Of a stretch of 64,000 bases of DNA, positions 48,510 through 60,417 are shown one piece after another. Position 1 is the first letter of the stretch. Every line of letters starts with the position of its first letter. The notes beneath the pieces are model-generated. The model made no database searches. It saw only the letters and a list, made by a program, of their open reading frames with translations, and had not been told where the DNA came from. The position numbers and the translations under genes were made by a program. This DNA comes from Amphibalanus amphitrite (lineage: Eukaryota; Arthropoda; Thecostraca; Balanomorpha; Balanidae): positions 1,171,310-1,235,309 of the forward strand of contig NW_024881568.1 in assembly GCF_019059575.1 (NCBI RefSeq), written 5' to 3'.

Positions 48510-48996
48510 AGGGATGCGCCGCCTGGGCGGGCGAGCCGCCCCACGAAGTGGCAGGCGGACTGGCCGGTCGGTTGGTACCGCACCGTCATGGGGGACCGCG
48601 CCCCCGCCCCGGTCCGGACCGCCACCAGGGAGGAGGCCGTCGACATCCACCAGCTCCGGTCTGGCCACTGGGCCCGATCGGAGCAGTACCTCCACCGGAT
48701 TGGTCGAAGACCTACACCTGAGTGCGCTCAATGCGACGACAAGGAATGCCCTGCGGGCCGCTGCCTAGTCTGCTCTGAAGCAGCGGACACCCCGGCGCAC
48801 GTGTTGCTGGAATGCCCGTGCCTGTACGGCCCCCGGCTCCGTGCGCTGGGCAACATCATCGGCGCGGCCCACGATGTCCGGCGCGACGACGTGGTGGCGG
48901 CCTTGGCCGCCGGATACATGGCCCACAAGAGCCGGTCGGCTACGCTACCGCTCCGGCGGTAGCCGGGGGGTCAAACAACAACAACAACAACAACAG
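48510..48996 (+). mobile_element. 5'-truncated LINE 3' end with (AAC)n tail
   Basis: An open frame to 48962 contains WQADWPVGWYRTV, then VDIHQLRSGHWARSEQYLHR, then a Cys/His knuckle spread over CAQCDDKECPAGRCLVC and HVLLECPC. This is the typical C-terminus of a non-LTR retrotransposon ORF2 downstream of the reverse transcriptase. A short 3' end leads straight into an (AAC)n tail at 48976-48996. RT and endonuclease are missing. It lies ~150 bp past the stop codon of RpL24, on the opposite strand. Confidence 0.78.
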
Positions 48997-49147
48997 CCGC
49001 CCCACGTGATTCGCCAGGACAGTGCGACTCTCAGGGTTCAGACCTTCGACGAACACACCGCACCTTACGACCCTCACAGAGAAATATTAGATAATTTGTT
49101 TGATGTATTTAGGTCACCGTCGCAGCAAAATGAAATAGGGTGGTCGT

Positions 49148-52100
49148 TTATCTCTTTCCTCCGACACGCGGCGCCTGCTTGGGCATCGTCTTGGCCTTGG
49201 GCACCTTCATCTTCTGCTTCGGCGCCTTGGTCTGAAAGGAGGCAACATATCCACGCTCAGTCGTACTATTTTTTACTTGTTTGTTGGTGTTTAGGGCACG
49301 TCGATAGCGGGGTCATTTAACACCTATTTCTTTTCACAGTTAAATAATCACAGCTCGAGAGCTGATCGCCTTACCCGATTCAAAAATGGCATGGATGCAA
49401 CCAGAATTTGATAACAGCGATTTCGATTCGTGTCATCGTTGTATGTTCATCGACTTCACGAGTACCCCAACTCCCAAGACATCTCAAAAGGTCAATAAAA
49501 AGATCCTAAAAAGGGGTAGGGGAGAGTGGGGATAACTGGGACGGGGGAGAAGTGGGACACCTACAATATCTGGATGACCAATTGGACAAACAATTTCGGT
49601 TTTGCATATTTTCTCGTGGATTTAGTCGGGGCACGTCACAACCAAGCGGTTCCCTTTTCCGGTTGCCTGTCTCTGAGATATTGAGTTGGGGTCTAAAATA
49701 TGTTTTTGGGCATTGTACTCTAATTCATTTTGCCGTTTATTCAGCGTTGTGAAATGTTCATGCCGTTCACCTTCGGACGTCAGTGAAATATTCTTAGTTA
49801 TGCAGAAACATTTTTTGATGTATCTTTTATACTTTTTGTGTGGGAGACAGTTGAAATAAAAAATGACGACTTGGGGAGAAGTGGGACAAAGTGCCTTAAC
49901 CACGTCCCAGTTCTCCCGCATGCAAATGCATGGGAATATTTTCCAAGATACTCAGAGCTGTCAGTGTAGTTCAAATTAAAGATAATCGAGGTGATTTCTT
50001 AGTGTCAATTTTTAAAACACCTTCGTGATGGGTCATGAAATTTTAGTTGTATTCCATTTAAATCACATTTCTTGGTCAGTCCCAGTTCTCCCTATCATTT
50101 GTCCCACTTCTCTTGGACGTGTCCCCGTTCACCCCATTTTCAACTTTTCCTAAAATTCAAATGTGAGAAGTAACACGCGAAGAAACACGCATAAAACAGT
50201 AAAGAATGTTAGGAGAAATAAACCGTTTACCAGTAAAGGCAATCAATTTACTTAAGTCTTAAATATTCTATTTTTTACGAATTTTCAAAGTTGTTGTCAA
50301 AATAATGTCCCACTTCTCCCCGGTCTCCCCTAAGCACACATATTCCGCCAAAACTACAGCATACAAAGGCGACCTTTTGAACAGATTACGCAGCCCATGG
50401 CGGACATTACAGACAACACTAAAACTAAATTCGATCCGTGCTGGAGAGCAGACGTCAGGAGAGAAACGTCTAAAACGATATACAGGGTGTTCCAAAAGTG
50501 TGCCCCCTAACTTATATTGCTTATATCTCCAAAACTGTATGTCTTACGAATCGATAAGAGAAAGAAGAACGGTAAATTTCGGTACTAATAAGCTACCTAG
50601 TGTGACTCATTATGTATTACATTGAGAACAGCCAGAACGAAATGTGTTGCGAGATCGGGTGAAACACGACGAAGAATAAATGAACGCACGTGAACTGAAA
50701 TATGCGGTCAGATACGAATAAGTTTTGACCATATCCGATACCAATCCGATACCGCTAAATGTTTCACCAAGAATTTGGTATTAAATTGCGCTTTTCAAAA
50801 TGCCGGTCGTGTTGTCTAAGATATGTATGGGAGTAACGGTTGATCTGGATGGAATTTGATCGCTTTTTCTAATGAACGGCTTCCCAAAGCTGTAGATGCA
50901 TGGTTGCAGAGATATAGGCGATCTTAGTTGGGGGGCTCACTTTTTTGGAACACTGTGTATAACTAAATATCAAATACAAGGTATATAATGGAAATCAGTT
51001 GATCAGTTGGAGTCAGTTTGCCTCGACTCAACAATTATCTACATCAACTTTGACGAATATCACAAACTTCGTGGAACTACCTACGCAGTTATCAGGGATA
51101 CTGGTACAGTAACCTGACTCTGGAGAACGATGAGTTTTGAACGGCCCAACACATCGGAGCCCGACTCGCAAGGTCGGGCGCTACCCGGCGGATATGCCAT
51201 CGTCCGCCTGGGCCAGTGACTGTAATTGCCCAGCAGATTTCATTGATGTTACTATGGAGTTTCAGCCCCCCCCCCCTCTAAATTGATGGTTGATGACGTA
51301 ATGGACGACCTGCATTAGTGACAACAAATGTTTATGCAGGACCTGTTCTAAGAGCGGTTTGAACAGGCATGCAGAGCATGCATCCGCGACTTTTGAAAGG
51401 CTTCTCTGGAACGCCCATGGTCCCAGCCCAAGGACGGACGGGGCATTACTCACCTTGGTCTGGGCGCTGGCCTTCGCCTTGGCCTGCTTGGCGGCGCGGT
51501 TCTTCTCCTTGGCGGCCCTGCGGACAGACACAGCCCAGTCAGACCCCGTTCTCCCACTGCAGACAAACACAGCCCAGTCAGACCCCGTTCTCCCACTGCT
51601 GACAAACACACAGCCCAGTCAGACCCCGTTCTCCCACTGCAGACAAACACAGCCCAGTCAGACCCCGTTCTCCCACTGCAGACAAACACAGCCCAGTCAG
51701 ACCCCGTTCTCCCACTGCAGACAAACACACAGCCCAGTCAGATCCCGTTCTCCCACTGCGGACAGACACAGCCCAGTCAGACCCCGTTCTCCCACTGCGG
51801 ACAGACACAGCCCAGTCAGACCCCGTTCTCCCACTGCAGACAAACACAGCCCAGTCAGACCCCGTTCTCCCACCGCAGACAAACACAGCCCAGTCAGACC
51901 CCGTTCTCCCACTGCGGACAGACACAGCCCAGTCAGACCCCGTTCTCCCACTCCCACATTCCATGGCACGTAAACTTTGGCTGAAAAGAAACCGAAATGA
52001 AACTCACGAGCAAAAACTGTGTTAGCGCAATATTTCACTAGATTATACTCAGCATGAACAACTTGTCCCTGCAGCATCCAAAATTGTATTTTTGCTTGGG

Positions 52101-55100
52101 TGTCAGAAGGGAAATTACTCTCCAAAAAGGGGATTAAAGTGGAAAATTGCCAGACGTCAGCTAAGGCTGAAAAGGCGGAAAAGGGATCAAAGGCATACAT
52201 GTATGTTCAAGTGTGGTAACGTGCGATGAAAAACGACCTTTCATGCAAATGTTTGGTTTTTGGTAAAATTGGGAGTGGAAAATTGCGCTTAGAAAGACAG
52301 GAGTACAAAATGATTTTCATTTGAATGTTAGTTTCTAAACCATTAACCAAATCAACACATTTTGGGACACTGCGTCCGAGACGTACTTTACGGCAATACC
52401 GACAAAAAGCAGATATCACTTACTTGATGGCCTGTTCGCGCTGGGCCTTGCGCACCTCGGGCTTCATGTTCCTCTTGGCCATGATATCGGAGAGGGAGGC
52501 GCCGACGATGGCGCGCTGGAACTTGTGCGTGCGCCGCGCGCGTTTCTTCACCATCTCTTCATCCTGACCCTTCTTGTTCTTGCGCCTGAAACGAGCCAGT
52601 CATTGGCACTCTGTCAGACTTACAGTGAATGGTCCTCTAAAAATGTGACATAATGAAAACTTCCTAAAATATTGAGAAAAATGCAGCTGATAGCCCTTCC
52701 TCTAGCAGTGCTTACTTACACTGCTTACTTGCTTGCTTACAGCAGACTGGTCTTACCTTGACATGACTACTAGCAAGGAGTACACAGGTTGATATACAGT
52801 ACCACTGAACTGTTTGTGCATCACTATCATAATGTAACTTCGGGATCTAAATTCAGCTGAAGACTACAAATTATTAGAGTATGAGGGTGGGCGCCATCAC
52901 AACAATCCCTGCTTTAGCAGAGGCCCTGTCCTTTGAATCCTTCAATTCAAACTGGTTGGACTGACTTTATAAAAAAGACAATAAAATGATATTGTTATGT
53001 CACCCAGATTCAAATAGAGCAACACTCAGTACACCACCTTTCTCATGTCTTAATAGTAACACAGATTCTGCACAAAAGTTCAGAGCTCTGAACTACTGTA
53101 TTCTTGCTTTATTTTTGGATGCTTGATGCTTCTACATTTAGAATCTGGTCTCCCATCAACAAGGAAAGCCTCAGAGCTCAGCAGCCCATAGCACAGCATA
53201 TTTGGCTAGAAAATCTCTCCACTGCCAAGATGAATGAGCCACAGGAAACAAATGACACGTACCTGTAGAGGATGGTCCAGGTAACCTCACGGGGGTTCCT
53301 CTTCATGTTGAAGGACCTCTCAGCCTTCTTGTGGATGAAGGTGTAGGCCTGCAAACACAAGAAACTTAAATGAGTCAACCATGGGCGAAGGAACGGCTGG
53401 AACATTGTGGGTGCATGGGTGCAGAAATCCAGCCATGGCCGGTGAAGCGGGGGGGGGGGGGGGGCGACAACCGAGCGAAGGCTCGTTACGAGCTTTGAGG
53501 GTGTAACATGTCGAAAAGGTACCAACCGATAAGTGCATTTGGAAGCATTGACCCTCGCATGTGTAGGGGGGTCGGATGAACCCCCCCCCCCCCATGGTTG
53601 TTCGCAAATAACTCGCGCAAAAAGCGGCCGATCGCGACGAAACTTTTAGTACCCTCGAGTTGATCAGTTTTACACCTACTCTAAAAATTTCATGACCCTG
53701 ACCCAAAAGACCCTTGACCTGTGACCTGATTCTCAAGACCATGTTCGGCCGGAATCGCGATTTGGCGTATGTCAGCTCACATTATCCGCGCGTTTCCAGT
53801 CTTTTTGTGATTGTAGACGTCCAAACATGTAAAATGATGTTCTTCCCATGCATCACGGTGGTTGTGAAGATAACCTGAAGGTCAGGTCAGGTCATTGACC
53901 TTTGATGACCATTGACCTCGGTTCACTTTTTCGAGTTTTACATGTTTCTAGGGTAGTTTAAAGGGCTGATTTCGAATTTAGCATCCATTTGAACGTTTAC
54001 GAAGTGGTTTTAGTGCTTTCGTGACATGCTACGACGCCGTCAGTGGTAGTTGACAACTACTATGGAAGCCGGTAGGACGCCTAATGTTGACCTGACCTGA
54101 CCTGACCCGATCTGGCCTAATTGCATGAAGAAATCATCTGTGATCAAAACTTACATCAGATATTTGTGATCAGCACCCCCAAAACCCGATAACAGCTTCA
54201 CTTTACGCAGCCCTAGCAGGTCCCGATTTTCCCGACTTTTGGAATATTGACCTGACCTGGAAGGTCAACCAATGAAGTAGGACCTTAAAATTGGGTATAA
54301 TTGGCTTTCTCTCGTCACGGGCAACACCCTCGTTTTTCCGCGAAGCTCTAGCTCGATCAGGGGCCGAACGGCAGGGGGTCCGGCCGACCCCCCTCCCCCT
54401 CCCCCTACACATTAGAAGCTGGAAAACGCTGCACAGTGCACACATTCGAGGGCTGATATTGTCAATATTGACTACCGCAAAAAGTAAAAGGGGCCAACTT
54501 AGCCATTTTCGAAGATATCGGGCTAAAGTTTTTGACAGTGGGTCATCGGTTCGGTATGTGTTCAATCACATGCTCCATTTCCCTTTTTCAGCACAAATGT
54601 AAGTTTTGAAGACCATCACTGATCACAGTAGCAAATGCTTCGAAAGATGGATAGTAGGCAACATATCCTGAATTTGCCGTGCTGCATGGGAAGTAGTGTT
54701 GATGAAAAAGGGGTTTTTGGTTCAGATTATTGTGGGTGCAGAATACATTGTCTGCACCCACTGGATAAATATTGTGGGTGCAGCTGCACCCTTGCACCCA
54801 TGGTTCCTACGCTTATGGAGTAAACAACTTACTGATCAATATCAATATTGATTATTGACCAACAAAACATTTAAACACACATAGCTTTTATTCATAAGGG
54901 ATTTGGCTCCAAGTGGCTTTTTGACTGCATGTGTTTTTGCCAGCAAAATCAGAAAAACTGAGCCTGAGAAAATTGAATGTCACCAAAGTTAAACGTGAAT
55001 TATTCCCGATAAATTCCATTAGTGCGTTTTGGAACTCGATATCAGAACAGAGGTGATGCAATCCTGTCAAACTTGCTGTGTGTGCAGCAGGCGTGGGGGT

Positions 55101-55477
55101 AAGGGATGGGTAGGCAGTTCTGACGTCATGGCTGCGTGCGGTATACACAGTCCCCTACAACACCTTCATGTGACATCTGCTCTACTAATGCCCAAATAAA
55201 TGCACACCAAAATTAATACAAATAAGTTCTCATATTCACAATCAGCCAACTTCGTTCGGGATGAAATTTACAAAATCCTTGCAAAGGCACTCACCTTGCC
55301 ATCGGCCTTAACGGCCGTTTTCCCATGGCCTGGGTAGATCTTGAAACCGCTGAATATGCAGAGACCGACCCTGAAAATAAAGTTGTATTAAAAACGCGAC
55401 CTTAGGTGATATTTCAAACAAGCACATAGAAACAACCAAAGAATTATTACAATAATGCACATATGTGCCCACCTCAT
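49148..55477 (-). CDS. RpL24: 60S ribosomal protein L24 (eL24), six coding exons
   Basis: Component of the large cytosolic ribosomal subunit. Exons in order: 55477-55473 (only ATG AG), 55370-55295, 53348-53263, 52585-52424, 51517-51454, 49231-49148 (stop TAA). All introns are GT-AG and every phase matches, giving 158 residues, the usual eL24 length. The N-terminal domain reads [17 protein letters not shown] (residues 4-20), with a second block [17 protein letters not shown]. The basic helix ([18 protein letters not shown], then [10 protein letters not shown]) and the Lys/Ala-rich tail ending PRVGGKR follow family order. A very short first coding exon is typical of ribosomal protein genes. Intron 2 hosts a TTAA-family relative (53552-54412), intron 4 a splice-site minisatellite, and intron 5 two MITEs. 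Confidence 0.97.
49519..50330. mobile_element. TA-flanked MITE with GGGGAGA termini in RpL24 intron 5
   Basis: TA at 49517-49518 and 50331-50332. Inverted ends GGGGAGAGTGGGGATAACTG and GGGGAGACCGGGGAGAAGTG. The word GGGAGAAGTGGGAC recurs inside in both orientations (near 49546, 49871, 50100, 50305). 812 bp, AT-rich, non-coding. The TA target fits Tc1/mariner-type MITEs; superfamily not proven. Confidence 0.78.
50483..50957. mobile_element. TA-flanked mariner-type MITE with CAGGGTGTTCC termini in RpL24 intron 5
   Basis: Ends CAGGGTGTTCCAAAAGTG (50483) and CACTTTTTTGGAACACTGTG (ending 50957) are inverted with TA on both sides (50481-50482, 50958-50959). 475 bp, no ORF. CAGGGTGTYCC ends are common in mariner-derived elements of invertebrates. 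Confidence 0.75.
51518..51956 (-). repeat. 39-41-bp minisatellite made of duplicated 3' splice-site region, RpL24 intron 4
   Basis: Eleven units (plus-strand starts 51531, 51570, 51611, 51650, 51689, 51730, 51769, 51808, 51847, 51886, 51925). Read on the gene strand, each unit has a CTGAC branch-point-like word, a pyrimidine-rich TGTGTTTGTC or TGTGTCTGTC, and CAG. The copy nearest the exon supplies the real acceptor (CCGCAG|G at 51518), so the array is a string of acceptor decoys. Confidence 0.88.
53552..54412. mobile_element. Relative of the AGGTCA-rich element family in RpL24 intron 2
   Basis: Left CCCTCGCATGTGTAGG followed by G/C-runs; right CCCTCCCCCTACACAT, inverted over ATGTGTAGGGG. 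The interior has 'ataactcgcgcaaaaagcggc', 'gaaacttttagtaccctcgag' and TGACCT clusters at 53700-53730 and 53875-53930. Left flank is TTGA rather than TTAA, so the target duplication has eroded. Confidence 0.6.
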
Positions 55478-55502
55478 TCTTGCTGTTTAGACGGAAAAGA
55501 CA
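55478..55502 (-). promoter_or_regulatory. Probable 5'TOP leader of RpL24
   Basis: Immediately upstream of ATG the mRNA strand reads CTGTCTTTTCCGTC then AAACAGCAAGA-ATG. A C-starting pyrimidine tract within about 25 nt of the start codon is the TOP signal shared by ribosomal protein genes and links translation to TOR signalling. The exact start site is inferred. Confidence 0.5.
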
Positions 55503-56840
55503 GTATCCGCGGCGTTGCCAATTTAATAAAAAAAAATCACAACACCTTAGCTGTTAAAAACGCTGAACCATTGTTCTATCAATGAACAAAAAATAAATTG
55601 ATTTCATATTTTATCCCTTCATTTTTAAAGAAAAAATTAACAAATATAAAAACTCAAATTAGAGCGCCCACTTTTTGATAAGTACAATCACGGTTACCCT
55701 GCATTCACCGTGCATTCACCCATACTGCTGCGCCCTGCGGGATAACTGCTTATGTCGAGAGTGGCATATGTTGCTGTTGCATTTACGAAGGCGTTGCCAA
55801 AGATTTTTTATTTAGGGGGAAAATCATATTTAGTGTGTATTTCTACTCTAAGCTCAAATCAAATCTACTCGTTTGACGTTTCATATAGGTCATCCAACAT
55901 GTTTAGCTCCGCAGTCCGCTGCCTGTACCTACTTAAGAGTTAAGCTCCGGCTAAAGTACTGGCAAAGTCTGTGGCTCTACTGGAGCTGAGCCTGACACAC
56001 GATCCTGGAGCTCGCCCGCACCACAGCCGGACTAATGCCGCATCAGCCGACAGCCGTGCCATACCTCAACCGTACCTACCTACCTGCAGCTACAGTACGC
56101 CATAGCAGCTACGAGACAGCCGGACCTGGCCGTAGGGAGCCGGACTTGAGCCAGACTTGGCGGTCCGAAACCATACCAACTCAGGAGCGCTACGGCAAAG
56201 GCTGGCTAACCGGAATATAGAGCCATATCGACCCCAACCCCGGCTCTGACCGTCTGACGGCGTTCCGTTTACACCGGCCCAAGTCTCGCATGTCGTAGTT
56301 GCCGGGGCAAAATGGGGCCAAGCCAAACTGCTGGCTGCGCCACCACACCCTTAGTGACCGGTGTGGTGTCGGTGTAGCTTGTCGTGCCGTCTTCCGAGCG
56401 ACGAGTTTCTTCGTGCCATCTGTTAGCCGCCGTTGAATCTCTATTGTCAGTGCACAGCCGCTACCAGCTGTCTGCGGGTAACACGGCGCTGTCAGTGCGC
56501 CCGTCACCTAACTTCCGTCACTTCCCTGTCTTGGCCCGCCGCCGCCTCCGCCGCCGGTCGACGAGCGGACCGGCTCACGATGATAAATCCGCTGTCGCTG
56601 AGCTATGGACCTCTTTCCTTACAAGAGGATCACTGGCGCAGGGCGCTGGGATAATTCAGACATGTTTGCTAGGTAGGTATTCTTCTTATCCCTGACGCTC
56701 TAAATGGATGCATAGAGCAAAATGGATGCCAGATTCGTAACTAGCGGCTACGAATTCAATATTCATCATGTAACACCTTTCATGTGTCTAGGTCAACCAA
56801 AGGTGATTCGAGGTCATGAGGTCAGCATAACAAGACTCCA
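55503..56840. other. Intergenic upstream of RpL24, no gene recognised
   Basis: AT-rich to 55730, then mixed. Short ORFs near 56035-56690 have no motif. Confidence 0.4.
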
Positions 56841-57050
56841 CCCTCCGGCACGTGTAGGGGGAGCGGTAGGGGGAGGAGGAACGGATGGACCTATGTTTTA
56901 GGGCCTTGGATGGACCAAAAGTTCGCGAATAACTCGTGCAAAAAGCGGCCGATCGCAACGAAACTTTCAGTACCTACCCTCGAGTTGCTCAATTTTACAC
57001 CTACTCTGAAAATTGCATGACCCTGACCCCAGTGACCTTTGACCTGTGAC
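56841..57050. mobile_element. Truncated relative of the AGGTCA-rich family
   Basis: CCCTCCGGCACGTGTAGGGGG and about 110 bp matching 53590-53720 (gcaaaaagcggccgatcgc, gaaactttcagtacc). It is cut abruptly at 57050 by the hAT end that follows. Confidence 0.6.
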
Positions 57051-57392
57051 CAGGGTTGTGCTTGAATCATGAGTCGAGTCAGAAATTTGACTCAACTCTG
57101 ACTCAAAAGAGTCAGATTTGAGTCGACTCGGATAAAATTTTGAGCTGCTGAGTTGAGTCAGAGTTGAGTCAGGCAAAAACATTAAGGCGTTGAGTTGAGT
57201 TAGAGCTGAGTCAGTAAAATGCAGGGTTGTGCTTGACTCATGAGTCTAGTCAGAAATTGAACTCAACTCTGACTCAAATGAGGCAGATTTGAGTCGAGTC
57301 GGATAAAATGTTGAGCTGTTGAGTTGAGTCGGAGTTGAGTCGGACAAAAATATTAAGGCGTTGAGTTGAGTCAGAGTTGAGTCAGTACAATA
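57051..57392. mobile_element. Two tandem copies of the CAGGGTTG hAT-like left end
   Basis: 171-bp units starting at 57051 and 57222, each CAGGGTTGTGCTTGA then GACTCA/TTGAGTC arrays. They match, in reverse complement, the right end of the element at 5412-7144, including the stretch with an empty TTAA (57182-57185 and 57353-57356). No right end is present. Confidence 0.82.
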
Positions 57393-57398
57393 ACGTTA

Positions 57399-57523
<125 letters not shown>

Positions 57524-57985
57524 GGTGCGTCAAAAAACAAATTTGTTTGATGGAACTTGAGCATTTTATTTTTCGGGTTACTTTTAGCATGGCTATTAAC
57601 TGTGTGGAGTTTGGTGTTTTTTCTCCTTCACTGAAAACAAATTGGCCGGGCTGTGGCGGGTTATCCTTAAATTAAGTGTAAGGTACGTCCGGGTTAATCA
57701 CTCAAGTGCGGGTAGAACCATGCGAGTAGATAGGGTACCTGTTTGCGATATCTGGAAACAACAGATAAATCCGCGCTGACAGGGGCTTGATACACTTTTT
57801 ACGTGTAGTTGCTAGCCGACGGTGGCGGATAGCGGGGAAAATCCGGGACTGATAGGTATCGGTTACTCTCGCCAGGCGGATTCATTATATATGTATAGCG
57901 CGGATAAGTGTCACGTACTCCCTCACACCGGGTTGTCAAGTTTGCCTGGTGGATTCATTCACCCGCCAACTGCGGATACACTTCC

Positions 57986-58056
57986 CGCGCATGCGCGTGC
58001 GCATGCGCGTTGCCGGCGGTGCACCTCCGGCAACGAATCTCGTGCGACGCCATCTT
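57986..58056 (+). promoter_or_regulatory. NRF1/EWG palindromes plus YY1-like site, candidate transposon promoter
   Basis: Two adjacent GCGCATGCGC palindromes (57986-57997, 57998-58009) match the NRF1/Erect wing site. GCCATCTT at 58049 matches the YY1/Pho core. A strong plus-strand donor (ATAGAG|GTAAGG, exon end 58139) follows. Such clusters mark TATA-less promoters. Function is inference. Confidence 0.4.
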
Positions 58057-58726
58057 CCTGACTGTGTTGACGGCGCTGTGGTTTGGCTGTGGTACTGCGT
58101 CTGCTGTGGACTTCTGGCTGCTGAATTTCGCGGATAGAGGTAAGGACGCTCTTCAAAACTAACTTTTTAACCCGGAGAGATATACAGAGTGAGTGTACCC
58201 TTTCACTTAGGGCCAAATGATTCTTGCAATGCATCTCGTGTAGATATAGGTACCTACCTATTGGGTGACCACGTGGACTCGTAATCGTTTTTCTCTGTGG
58301 CCACAGGTCATATCGTGCGGCGAATCCAGTAAGGCGAAAGCTCAGATGACAATGCACAATTCGGTTTTGTGTATGTGGGAATGGTTTATGATACGGGCTA
58401 TTTTTTCAGGCGTACCTACGAATCGAAATGGGAGGTTTCGACCACTGAAAGCCAAGTGGAGAGACGTTGACAGACACAAAACGACCGGTGGAGAAGTGGT
58501 GCATGGCGCAAGGCACCGGGGCCTCATGACCTTAACTCATATTTAGCCCGTATAATTCATGTGTGTGGATATTGTTGTACGTCTAACTAAATAAATAAAT
58601 AAGACCATATTTAAGTGCTTACGAATGTGACAGCAACCGAATGCATGGGAAGGGGGAATTGGATGCTCAAAGTTAACGAAAATTATAGTTTGCACCAATT
58701 AACCTGCAGTAAACGGGTAATAAGTA

Positions 58727-59030
58727 TCAGTCAGTGGCGTATATTTGATACCCGGTGTAGGGTGGTCAAAAATGGTGGTGGATAGGGGTACCCTTCAGAT
58801 GCGGATTTTACTCCGCGTCAACGGATCGAGGTACCCGGCAGAAGCGGATATTTAGATTCGAGTAACCCTCCTTGATCGGGTAATCTATACGGATTAACCC
58901 GCTGTCAACGGATAAACAGTATCCGCGAGGCACGTATATTTCGTATCCGCTCCAGAGTGGTCAAAAATGGTGGTGGATAGGGGTATCCTTCAAATGCAGG
59001 TTTTACCCGCTGTCACCGGATCAATTTGTT
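58727..59030. repeat. Two ~190-bp direct repeats inside the TIR element
   Basis: The text 'gtggtcaaaaatggtggtgg' with 'ataggggta' occurs at ~58762 and ~58961, in longer similar segments rich in GGATACCC words. Confidence 0.65.
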
Positions 59031-59594
59031 TTCAGTGTTCATTTACCACTGCCTCATGACACTCCAGACAGGGGTGCAATTTCCCATTGACTTGCTAACG
59101 GCATAGCCAGTATCGTTTGCCACAGCCGGCTAGGAATCTAAAATATGATCCTGTACTGCCGGTAAAACGCCAATGATGCCGAAGTTGAGATTGCCAATCA
59201 ATGCTACACGAATTGGAATAATGGCAATATGCTGATAGCGTGTCACAAATCATGGTAAAGTTCGAGATTCTGCTGGTGCCGGTATTATGCTATTGCTGAC
59301 AAAGCTGCAGCGAATCGCTCTTACGTGTTCCTTCCTGTATCGTTATTTATTCAGTTGTGGCATTTTTGGACCTTTTCGTCACTTTGGGCATCAATGCACC
59401 ATTCTGTTTTACTTGTTTTCTATTATTACATTTGCTTCGTAATCGCCACGCGATGTCTGGATCGCCCATGATCGTAAATAATACATACACACAAGGACTC
59501 TTTTGACTTATGCCTCTAAACACAGCAGAGTAACACCAAACACAGTAACACCAACATACCGAGCTACTGTGCAGACACCATATTCTCGAAGTTT

Positions 59595-60330
59595 TTTTTG
59601 CAGCCATGTCTTCAAAATGCTCTTCGGGGCGACTTCAGGGCCGAGTTCGAAGATTTTCGTGGACTTCTTCAGAACACGATGGCAACATATCAACCAGCAG
59701 GACTTTCGGCCTTGCGACAACCCCAAGGAAAAGGCTTGGAAAGCAGGCGCAGTCGTGTTCTGCGTGCGCGCTCTCCAGGCCGGCAAGTTCTGGCCACGGA
59801 ACGACTATCCGAGGATGCCTTCAGCTGTGTTCTCTTCCTCGGCGAATTTCCTCCCGCGGTGATGTGACGGGGGTCGACCACCACGCTCGTTGGATGTCGA
59901 AGGTCATATGCAGTGATACACCCTTAAGATATTCCTTTTCCGCCATTACCTCCAACTGCGTCCAAAAGATCTTAAATCAGTAGAAGAATTTGCCACCTTC
60001 GCTGCGCTTGTGTACGTTAAGCTCTGGACGGAGGCTTTTCTGCTGAATGAAGCGCTCCCAAACGACCTTTCTCTCATTAAACGCCTTCAAGCCTTCCACG
60101 AAGGTTTTCCCTCGACTGCACAATGTGCGCATGCCGCGCTGAAGGCTATCGGCCGCCATCGGTACGCAGCCCCAGGGCTAGCTCCTCTGATCTTGTTCTC
60201 AAATTACTCGCCTCAAAGAGACCCACGATCCTCTTCGCCTTCAGGGCGGCATGCGCAGTCGAGGGAATCCTTCGCGGGAGGCTTGAAGACGCTTAATGAG
60301 AAGAGGAACGTTTGGGAGCGCTTCATCCAG
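59595..60330 (+). pseudogene. Broken transposon ORF of unknown family
   Basis: An acceptor (TTTTTTTTGCAG) at about 59594 precedes a frame reading HVFKMLFGATS, KAWKAGAVVFCVRALQAGKF and WPRNDYPRMPSAVF up to a stop at 59862. About 90 bp later another frame reads LKSVEEFATFAALVYVKLWT, then NEALPNDLSLIKRL. The two look like one protein split by a frameshift and a stop. I do not recognise the domain, and no catalytic triad is visible. Confidence 0.4.
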
Positions 60331-60343
60331 TAGCGGGGCCAAC

Positions 60344-60417
60344 GACACCGACGCCAGGTTCATTCAGCTTGTCCACCATGCATTGTGGACAAACTGAATG
60401 AACCTGGCGTCGGTATC
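60344..60417. repeat. Hairpin with ~33-bp arms
   Basis: 60344-60376 pairs with 60385-60417 (GACACCGACGCCAGGTTCAT type arms, two mismatches) around an 8-nt loop. It directly follows a longer imperfect inverted repeat (60035-60160 against 60225-60335). Confidence 0.8.

Noticed and set aside
51359..51973. 204-codon ORF with [11 protein letters not shown] repeats
   Set aside because: Antisense of RpL24 exon 5 running into the intron 4 minisatellite; the open frame comes from the 39-bp unit.
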